This document shows, piece after piece, positions 13,541 to 19,656 of a DNA stretch of 19,656 nt. Each line of letters opens with the position of its first letter. Positions within the stretch are counted from its first letter, which is position 1. The stretch comes from an uncultured Clostridia bacterium. GTDB taxonomy: Bacteria > Bacillota > Clostridia > TANB77 > CAG-508. A model generated the notes under the pieces. It saw only the letters and a program-made list of their open reading frames with translations. It had not been told where the DNA came from and did no database searches. The DNA lies in contig CAOPQH010000014.1 in the NCBI GenBank assembly GCA_948505485.1, positions 1-19,656 on the forward strand. The letters are read 5' to 3'. The translations under genes and the position numbers were made by a program.

Positions 13541-15610
13541 ATGTTAAAGTTCGGAGAGAAGATTTGTAAACACAAAAAATTAATTTTAATCATAGCATTA
13601 TTGTTACTAATACCATCAATCATTGGAATGAAAGCTACTAGAATAAATTACGATATTTTATGTTATCTTCCAAATGATATAGAAACAATAAAAGGAGAAA
13701 ACATATTATCAGAAGAATTTAATATGGGTGCATTTTCAATAGTATTAGTAGACGATATGAAAACAAAAGATATACAAAAGTTAGAAAACAAATTTAAGGA
13801 GTTAGATAATGTAGAAAAAGTTATTGGAATATCAGATATAGTGGGAAATAATGTTCCAATAGAAATGATACCAGATGATGTAAAAGACAAAATATATAAA
13901 GACGGTGAAACAGCGATGTTAGTTACTTTTAAAGAAGGGATTTCATCAGATACAACAATATCTACAATAGAAAAATTAAGAGATATAACAAGTAAGCAAT
14001 GTAAAATAAGTGGTATGTCAGCAGTTGTAGTAGATACTAGAGATTTATCTAATCAAGAAATAGTCGTTTATGTAGTAATAGCAGTTATTTTATGTTTTGC
14101 AATATTACAAATAGCATTAGACTCATATATAGCACCAATATTTTTATTATTAAATATAGGAATTGCAATTTTATATAATATGGGAACTAATATATTTTTA
14201 GGAGAGATCTCATATATAACAAAGGCTATAAGTGCAGTACTTCAATTAGGTGTAACAATGGACTTTGCAATATTTTTATATCACAGTTATAAATCAGAAA
14301 GAGAAAATTACTCAAATAATGACGAAGCAATGGCACATGCAATATCAAAAACCTTAGTTTCTGTAGTAGGAAGTTCATTAACAACAATAGCAGGATTTTT
14401 AGCATTATGTAGTATGAATTTAACCTTAGGAAAAGATATAGGTTTAGTTATGGCAAAAGGAGTATTGTTAGGGTTAGTATGTGTAGTAACAATATTACCG
14501 TCAATGGTTTTAGTATTTAATAAATGGATAGACAAAACAAAACACAAGGAAATTTTACCAAAATTTGAACATATAAAGAACTTTAATATTAAACATCATA
14601 TAGCAATAATAATAATATTTTTAATAATATTACCATTTGCAATTTGGGGATATAACAATACCGAAAGTTATTATAATTTAGATAAATCATTACCAGATAC
14701 ATTACAGAGTATAGAGGCAAATAATGAATTGAAAAATAAATTTAATATGGTTTCAACAGAAATGGCTTTAGTAAATAAAGATATTCCTAATTATAAATTA
14801 AACGAAATGCTTGAAAAGATAGAAAAATTAGATGGGATTGAATGGACACTAAGCTATTCTAAAATAGCTGGTTCAGAATTTCCAGATGAAATGCTATCAG
14901 ACAATATAAAATCAGTATTTGAAAACGATAGATATCAATTAATAATTATAAACTCAGAATATGAATTAGCAACAGATGAATTAAATAATCAAGTTAGCCA
15001 AGTAAATGATATATTAAAACAATATGATAAAGATGCATTATTAGCCGGAGAAGGTCCATTAATGAAAGATTTAGTAGAAATAGCAGATCATGACTTTAAT
15101 AGTGTTAATGTAGTTTCAATAGGTATAATATTTCTAATTATGATATTTGTTTTAAAATCAATTTCATTACCTATAATACTGATAATTGTAATAGAATTTG
15201 CTATTTTTATAAATATGGGAATACCAGCATATACAAATACGATATTACCATTTATTGCATCAATAGTAATTGGAACAATACAATTAGGAGCAACTATAGA
15301 TTATGCAATATTAATTACAACTAAATATATAAATTTAAGAAAAGAAGAAAAAACAAAGCATGAAGCAATAGATGAGGCCCTAGGGACATCAATAAGTTCA
15401 ATAGTGACAAGTGGATTATGCTTCTTTGGCGCAACATTTGGAGTTGGTGCATATTCAAAAATAGAAATGATAGGTTCTTTATGTACTTTAATGTCAAGAG
15501 GAGCAATTGTAAGTATGGTAGTTGTAATAACAGTATTACCAGCATTTCTAATGTTATTTGATAAAATAATATGTAAAACTACAATAGGAATGAGAAAAAT
15601 CAAAAATTAG
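13541..15610 (+). CDS. MMPL/RND-family membrane exporter
   Basis: This 689-aa protein has the twofold RND layout: one N-terminal helix (about 12-30), an extracellular loop domain, five helices (about 165-330), then a second helix (about 345-365), a second loop and a final helix bundle (about 525-675). The equivalent helices carry GVTMDFAIFLYHSY and GATIDYAILITTKY, with the Asp residues expected to relay protons in MmpL-type transporters. These pumps use the proton gradient to move lipids or hydrophobic compounds out of the membrane; the substrate here is unknown. An ATG at 13508 is rejected because it lies inside an operator; AAAGGAG precedes the ATG at 13541. It is followed after 11 bases by the secreted repeat protein, and both are under TetR control. 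Confidence 0.9.
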   Translation: MLKFGEKICKHKKLILIIALLLLIPSIIGMKATRINYDILCYLPNDIETIKGENILSEEFNMGAFSIVLVDDMKTKDIQKLENKFKELDNVEKVIGISDIVGNNVPIEMIPDDVKDKIYKDGETAMLVTFKEGISSDTTISTIEKLRDITSKQCKISGMSAVVVDTRDLSNQEIVVYVVIAVILCFAILQIALDSYIAPIFLLLNIGIAILYNMGTNIFLGEISYITKAISAVLQLGVTMDFAIFLYHSYKSERENYSNNDEAMAHAISKTLVSVVGSSLTTIAGFLALCSMNLTLGKDIGLVMAKGVLLGLVCVVTILPSMVLVFNKWIDKTKHKEILPKFEHIKNFNIKHHIAIIIIFLIILPFAIWGYNNTESYYNLDKSLPDTLQSIEANNELKNKFNMVSTEMALVNKDIPNYKLNEMLEKIEKLDGIEWTLSYSKIAGSEFPDEMLSDNIKSVFENDRYQLIIINSEYELATDELNNQVSQVNDILKQYDKDALLAGEGPLMKDLVEIADHDFNSVNVVSIGIIFLIMIFVLKSISLPIILIIVIEFAIFINMGIPAYTNTILPFIASIVIGTIQLGATIDYAILITTKYINLRKEEKTKHEAIDEALGTSISSIVTSGLCFFGATFGVGAYSKIEMIGSLCTLMSRGAIVSMVVVITVLPAFLMLFDKIICKTTIGMRKIKN

Positions 15611-15621
15611 GAGGAATAAAA

Positions 15622-17634
15622 ATGAATAATAAAATAATTTCTAGAATTATTTCAGTAGCAGTTTTATGTTCAATGATGACATATACAATACCAGTATTAG
15701 CATATACAAAAGATGAAACAGTATACACAAAATTAGACAAAAATGGAAATAAATATCAAACAATAGTAAGCACTCATATTGAAAACGAAGGTAAACAAGA
15801 AACAATAAGAGATGTTTCAGACTTAATTAATATAGAAAACACAAATGGAGAAGAAGAATATATTCAAAATGAAAATTCACTAGAGTGGAAGGCACAAGGA
15901 TCAGACATATATTATCAGGGAGAAAGTTCAAAAGAATTACCAATTACATGTAAAGTAAAATATGAGTTAGATGGAAAAGAAATATCAAGTGAAGAAATAT
16001 TAGGGAAATCAGGAAGAGTGAAAATAACACTTGAATATATAAATAATGAAGAAAGAACAGTAAATATAAATGGTAAAAGTGAGAAAATGTATGTACCATT
16101 TGTAGTAGCTACAGGAACAATAATAGATAATTCAAAAAATACAAATATAGAAGTATCTAATGGAAAAATAGTAAATGATGGCTCAAAAACTATTGTAATG
16201 GGATTGGCACTTCCAGGAATGCAAGAAAGTTTAGGGATAAGTAAAAATGATATAGAGTTACCAAGTAAAATAGAGATAACAATGGATACAATAGATTTTG
16301 AACAAAATAATATAGCAACATATGTTACACCAAAGATATTAGAAGAAAGTGACTTAGAAGTTTTTGATAAATTAGATGAAATATATAAAAAAGTAAATAT
16401 ATTACAAACATCAAGCAAAGCTTTAGTAGAAGGTACAAATACATTGAAGACAGGTACAGAAGAATATAACAAGAAGAATAAAGAATTTAATAGTGCAATG
16501 GGACAAATAGCAACAGGTGTAACTACAGTAAATAAAAATTATAAAAAAATAGATACAGGAATAAGTTCATTATCAACAGGAAGCAAAGAATTAAAAACAG
16601 GGGTAGAAACGTTAGATAAAGGAATTACAGGTTTAAGTACAGCATTAAACTCATTACCATCAAATGCAAATGCATTATATACAGGAAGTCAAACTCTAGA
16701 AGAAGGAATAAATGGAAAAACAGGATTAATTGCTGGAGTTAAATCTTTAGAAACAACCTTAGAAACAGTATTAACAACATCTATAGGAATATTAACATCA
16801 AATAATACAGTAATAAACAACGAAATATCACAATTAAAATCAGAAGAGAGCGAATTAAAATCACAAATAAATACTTTAAAAGGTCTTGTAGATAGTTTGC
16901 CAGGAGATGATAAACAAGCTCTTAATAAAACAATAAAACAGTTAGAAACTAGAAGAAATGGTATAAATTCAAGAATTACAGTATTAACAAAACAAGAAAA
17001 AACAAATGAAGCAGTTATATCAAAAATACAACCAACAAAAGAATCACAAGCACAATTAAAAGCATTAAATGAAGGAATGGATAAAATTTCAACAGGAGTG
17101 AAAACATTAAAAACAGGACTAGAGAAACTAAACATATCAGCAAAACAATTGCCAACTAATTTAACTAAGTTAGAAAAAGGATCTTCAAAATTGGTAAAAG
17201 GAACAAAAACACTATCATCAGGAGCATCAACATTAGATAAAGGAGCATCAAAATTAAAAACAGGAATGAACTCTTTAGATAAAAACACGCAAAAATTATC
17301 AAAGGCAAGTAATGAGTTAACAAAGGCTTCAGGAACAATATCAGAAGGTGCTAAAACTTTATCAAGCGGAATGAACAAATTTAATAATGAGGGTATACAA
17401 ACTATATGTAATTATATAAATGGGGATGTAAAGAATATAACAAAAAAAGCAGAAAAGTTGCAGGATTTAGCAAATGAATATAATAACTTTACTATGTTAA
17501 AAGATGGAAATAAGGGAGATGTCAAATTTATAATGATTATTGACGCTATAAAACATCAAGAAGAAAAAGATAAAGGAAAAGAAGATGCAGTTTTAAATAC
17601 AGACACAAGCAATAATGATAAAAAAGACAAGTAA
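15622..17634 (+). CDS. Secreted repeat protein, YhgE-like partner of the MMPL exporter
   Basis: This 670-aa protein has a signal peptide (about 1-28, ending VLAYT) and a beta-rich extracellular domain (about 30-250). A long region (about 255-600) follows, dominated by seven-residue-spaced L-x-x-G-x-x-x-L units such as LSTGSKELKTGVETLDKG and LSSGASTLDKGASKLKTG, with a coiled-coil interruption near 400-470. The repeats resemble those of YhgE/Pip-type and MMPL-associated proteins. Unlike YhgE there is no transmembrane bundle; the C-terminus is hydrophilic and Lys/Asp-rich, so it is probably released or held by its partner. AGGAGG precedes the ATG. Co-transcription with the exporter suggests an extracellular part of the same transport system. 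Confidence 0.8.
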   Translation: MNNKIISRIISVAVLCSMMTYTIPVLAYTKDETVYTKLDKNGNKYQTIVSTHIENEGKQETIRDVSDLINIENTNGEEEYIQNENSLEWKAQGSDIYYQGESSKELPITCKVKYELDGKEISSEEILGKSGRVKITLEYINNEERTVNINGKSEKMYVPFVVATGTIIDNSKNTNIEVSNGKIVNDGSKTIVMGLALPGMQESLGISKNDIELPSKIEITMDTIDFEQNNIATYVTPKILEESDLEVFDKLDEIYKKVNILQTSSKALVEGTNTLKTGTEEYNKKNKEFNSAMGQIATGVTTVNKNYKKIDTGISSLSTGSKELKTGVETLDKGITGLSTALNSLPSNANALYTGSQTLEEGINGKTGLIAGVKSLETTLETVLTTSIGILTSNNTVINNEISQLKSEESELKSQINTLKGLVDSLPGDDKQALNKTIKQLETRRNGINSRITVLTKQEKTNEAVISKIQPTKESQAQLKALNEGMDKISTGVKTLKTGLEKLNISAKQLPTNLTKLEKGSSKLVKGTKTLSSGASTLDKGASKLKTGMNSLDKNTQKLSKASNELTKASGTISEGAKTLSSGMNKFNNEGIQTICNYINGDVKNITKKAEKLQDLANEYNNFTMLKDGNKGDVKFIMIIDAIKHQEEKDKGKEDAVLNTDTSNNDKKDK

Positions 17635-17933
17635 GCAATTCTATTATTCAAACATTACTTAAAAAAGTAAAACAATATATTCGTACACATTAGGACAACA
17701 AATTTGAAACAGTATCCACATGACTTCGCATAACACAGTAGAGAACATAGTATTCCTCTGTTATGAAAAGTATGTTAAGTAACTTTCATTGCAAATGCTT
17801 CATAAAGTGATTGATTAAACAGAAACATTAAGCTAAAAATGGTTTCATATATATTAGATGTATGAGACCATTTTTTAATTGTTTTTTGGTAATATTTATG
17901 ATATAGTATTGCTAATAAAAAGGGGGAACAAAG
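17635..17933 (+). other. Intergenic region with an inverted repeat and a terminator
   Basis: These 299 bases hold no gene. CATAACACAG (17731-17740) and CTCTGTTATG (17757-17766) form an inverted repeat with one mismatch. The operon terminator follows near 17834, then a likely -10 (TATAGT near 17903) and the ribosome binding site AAAGGGGG of the next gene. Confidence 0.55.
17834..17877 (+). terminator. Terminator downstream of the MMPL operon
   Basis: AAAAATGGTTTCATA and TATGAGACCATTTTTT form a long stem with one T-G wobble around an 11-base loop, ending in a T-run. Confidence 0.85.
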
Positions 17934-18200
17934 GTGAAAATTGCGATAATTTCAGATATACATGGAAATTTAGAAGCTTTAAAAGCAACATTAAATAATA
18001 TAGAAAAAAGAAAAGTAGATAAAATAATATGTTTAGGAGATATAATTGTACCTTATGACATGGATAAAGAACTAGGAGACGAATATTTAAACATAGAAAA
18101 AGAGAATTATCAATTTGAATTAAGAGAAGGAAAATATAGAGATATGAGCAAAATAAACAAGTATTTTGAAAGTTTAGGAATAGATGTAGATAAAATATAA
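17934..18200 (+). pseudogene. Metallophosphoesterase (YfcE/MJ0936-like), internally deleted
   Basis: The frame starts at GTG with AAAGGGGG upstream and encodes 88 aa. Residues 1-38 are the typical start of a calcineurin-like phosphoesterase: IAIISDIHGNLEAL with the metal ligands D-x-H, then KIICLGDII. After residue 38 the normal GDxxxxG continuation, the GNHD/GN motif and the C-terminal metal-binding histidines are absent. Instead the text jumps to VPYDMDKEL...NYQFELREGKYRDMSKINKYFE, which resembles the C-terminal end of longer clostridial members of the family (about 280 aa, from memory). An in-frame deletion of the middle explains this best. The product cannot be an active phosphodiesterase. 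The alternative is an unrelated small protein that kept only the first motif. Confidence 0.65.
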
Positions 18201-18236
18201 ACTTATTGTAATAAAATGATAAAGGAAGGAAATATA

Positions 18237-18674
18237 ATGATTTTTGTTAGTGCTTGTTTAGTAGGAATTAACTGTAAATATAATGGTGGTAATAATTATA
18301 ATGAAAAAATATTTGATATGGTTAAAGAAGGAAAAGCAATACCAATTTGTCCAGAGCAATTAGGAGGTTTATCTACACCAAGAGATCCTACTGAAATAAA
18401 AAACATTAATGGTAAAATATATGCAATTAATAATAAAGGTAATGATGTAACAGCACAATTTGAAAGAGGTGCAAATGAAGTATTAAAATTAGCAAAAAGC
18501 TTGAATATAAAAAAGGCAATACTTCAACCGAGAAGTCCGTCTTGTGGGATTGGTAAGATTTATAGTGGAAATTTTGATAACAAATTAATTGATGGAGATG
18601 GTATACTTGTGCAACTTTTGAAAGAAAATGGTATTGAAGTTGTAAGTTGTGATGAAATAACTAATAAACTATAG
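18237..18674 (+). CDS. DUF523 / TudS-like iron-sulfur protein
   Basis: This 145-aa cytoplasmic protein matches the DUF523 family along its whole length: VSACLVGINCKYNGG at the N-terminus, ICPEQLGGLSTPRDPTE (36-53) and LQPRSPSCGIGKIYSG (96-111). The cysteines C7, C13, C38 and C103 are in the conserved positions. Characterised members (TudS) hold a [4Fe-4S] cluster on three cysteines and remove sulfur from thiouracil, so thiolated pyrimidine salvage is the likely role. An ATG at 18216 also opens the frame, but AAAGGAAGGA lies directly before the ATG at 18237. It follows the deleted phosphoesterase gene by 36 bases and may share its transcript. Confidence 0.88.
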   Translation: MIFVSACLVGINCKYNGGNNYNEKIFDMVKEGKAIPICPEQLGGLSTPRDPTEIKNINGKIYAINNKGNDVTAQFERGANEVLKLAKSLNIKKAILQPRSPSCGIGKIYSGNFDNKLIDGDGILVQLLKENGIEVVSCDEITNKL

Positions 18675-18675
18675 A

Positions 18676-18703
18676 ATAATAAATATTATAATTTTTTTTA
18701 TTT
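18676..18703 (+). terminator. Weak terminator after the DUF523 gene
   Basis: A short AT-only hairpin (ATAATA/TATTAT) is followed by ATTTTTTTTA. It is weak as a stem, but position and T-run fit. Confidence 0.4.
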
Positions 18704-18803
18704 TTGGGCAAAATTGTCACACTTTGGTCACAATTAGAGCGAGACTTGGCGTAGCTAGACAAGTTTTAACAGGAAATGTATTTCAATAATTCACAGGAAG
18801 TGG

Positions 18804-18819
18804 TATAATTGTGGAAAAT
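18804..18819 (+). promoter_or_regulatory. Extended -10 promoter before the inositol-monophosphatase region
   Basis: TGGTATAAT forms an extended -10, with only a poor -35 (TTTCAA at 18781). The 16 bases TATAATTGTGGAAAAT are identical to 12655-12670. Confidence 0.5.
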
Positions 18820-18856
18820 GTAAAAGAAAAGTGTAAATAATATATGGAGTCGTTAA

Positions 18857-19060
18857 ATGAAAAAAGAATTATACAGCAACTTATTAAAAGAATTTGAAGA
18901 AAACTATTCAATGTGGGTAGATATTTAAAAATTAATTAAAGAAGAAAAAGTCTTTCCAAGTATAGAAATATTAAAACATATATTAAATAATAAAGAAATA
19001 TCATTAAAAATATATTGTGATGAAAATCATAAAATAATTGATATAGAGGAGAAAACAAAA
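18857..19060 (+). pseudogene. Short reading frame interrupted by one in-frame stop
   Basis: From ATG 18857 the frame encodes 23 residues (MKKELYSNLLKEFEENYSMW...), stops at TAA 18926-18928, then stays open for another 44 codons right up to the ATG of the next gene in the same frame. Both halves have protein-like, charged helical composition. Either a small gene of about 68 residues was hit by a nonsense mutation, or a 23-residue leader precedes an untranslated stretch. No family recognised. Confidence 0.35.
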
Positions 19061-19656
19061 ATGATAGAATACGAAGATTATTTAGAATTCGCAACAGAAA
19101 TAGCAAAAGAAGCCGGAAATATAATGAAAAAATATTTTGCAAGAAAAGATATTTCATCATATAAAGGGGACAAAACAATAGTAACATTAGCAGATAAAGA
19201 AATAAATTCATACTTAATAAAAAGAGTAAAAGAAAAATACCCAACACACTGTGTAGATGGAGAAGAAGAGCAATTTGGAAAAAGTAAATATGTATGGGTT
19301 TGTGACCCAGTAGATGGAACAGCAATGTATGCAAGAAATATCCCAGTAGCAGTATTTTCACTTGCGTTAGTAATAGATGGAGTATCTACAATAGGAGTAA
19401 TTTACGATCCATTTACTGACAATATGTATACAGCGATAAAAGGAAGCGGAGCATATCAAAATGGAGAAAAAATAACAGTTAATAATTATGATTTGGAAGA
19501 TATGAAAAGTGTATCACACTTTGACTTATGGCCAGAAGCAGACTATGATATATCAAATGCATTACAAGAATTAGGAAGAAAAACATATTTCATAGGGCTA
19601 GGAAGCATAATTAGAGCATGTACATGTGTAGCAAGTGGAGAATTTATTCTAGCAAT
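19061..19656 (+). CDS. Inositol-monophosphatase-family phosphatase (5' part, cut by window edge)
   Basis: The first 198 residues of a Mg2+- or Li+-sensitive type phosphatase are present. The metal-binding signatures are DGEEEQF (the E-E pair, about 66-72) and WVCDPVDGTAMYARNIP (about 79-95, D-P-x-D-G-T), followed by GVIYDPFTDNMYTAIKGSGAYQNG, all typical of the IMPase/histidinol-phosphatase/CysQ group. The substrate (inositol phosphate, histidinol phosphate or 3'-phosphoadenosine nucleotides) cannot be decided without the C-terminal WDxAA segment, which lies beyond 19656. AGAGGAG precedes the ATG by about ten bases. Confidence 0.9.
   Translation, partial: MIEYEDYLEFATEIAKEAGNIMKKYFARKDISSYKGDKTIVTLADKEINSYLIKRVKEKYPTHCVDGEEEQFGKSKYVWVCDPVDGTAMYARNIPVAVFSLALVIDGVSTIGVIYDPFTDNMYTAIKGSGAYQNGEKITVNNYDLEDMKSVSHFDLWPEADYDISNALQELGRKTYFIGLGSIIRACTCVASGEFILA

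Noticed and set aside
16689..17378. Long minus-strand frame (229 codons) opposite the secreted repeat protein
   Set aside because: It mirrors the low-complexity repeats of the plus-strand gene, lacks a ribosome binding site and has no domain. The same holds for 15915-16472.
18936..19361. Minus-strand hydrophobic frame opposite the phosphatase
   Set aside because: Leu/Phe-rich antisense of an AT-rich gene; the plus strand has a clear IMPase family match.

Overview
The window is AT-rich chromosomal DNA from a low-GC Gram-positive bacterium, most likely a Clostridia-type Firmicute. Supporting signs are strong AGGAGG ribosome binding sites, TTGACA/TATAAT promoters 17 bp apart, a DacA/DacF-type D,D-carboxypeptidase, a ComEA DNA receptor, a CCA-encoding initiator tRNA and a TetR/MMPL operon. 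No species can be named from the sequence.

Left flank (1-2481): a D,D-carboxypeptidase gene (minus strand) and comEA (plus strand) diverge from a short intergenic region. They are followed by tRNA-fMet with its own strong promoter.

Mobile element (about 2475-12508, ~10 kb): the last seven bases of the tRNA, GCAACCA, recur at 12502-12508 inside the 3' end of a large serine integrase gene. Just after that second copy lies a strong terminator that fits as the tRNA's original one. I infer an integrative element inserted exactly at the 3' end of tRNA-fMet. Its genes, left to right, are: three overlapping small genes of unknown function; a 127-aa helical protein; a 146-aa protein followed by a repeat-containing amidoligase, which is broken by an apparent one-base insertion in its catalytic core; a small serine resolvase behind a palindrome-rich, res-like promoter region; a zinc-ribbon DUF6076-like protein (minus strand); a ~420-bp control region with overlapping divergent promoters and long inverted repeats; a gene II/X-like (phage CRI-type) replication initiator; a 95-aa protein; and the integrase. 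No relaxase or structural phage genes are visible. An integrative plasmid or satellite that replicates when excised fits best: the integrase handles insertion and excision, the Rep protein replication, the resolvase dimer resolution, and the amidoligase pair is the likely cargo.

Right flank (12509-19656): a TetR-family repressor diverges from an operon encoding an MMPL/RND-type exporter and a secreted tape-like repeat protein. Three matching 13-15 bp palindromes overlap both promoters. Next come a metallophosphoesterase gene that looks internally deleted, a DUF523/TudS-like cysteine protein, a short reading frame interrupted by a stop codon, and the start of an inositol-monophosphatase-family gene cut by the window edge.
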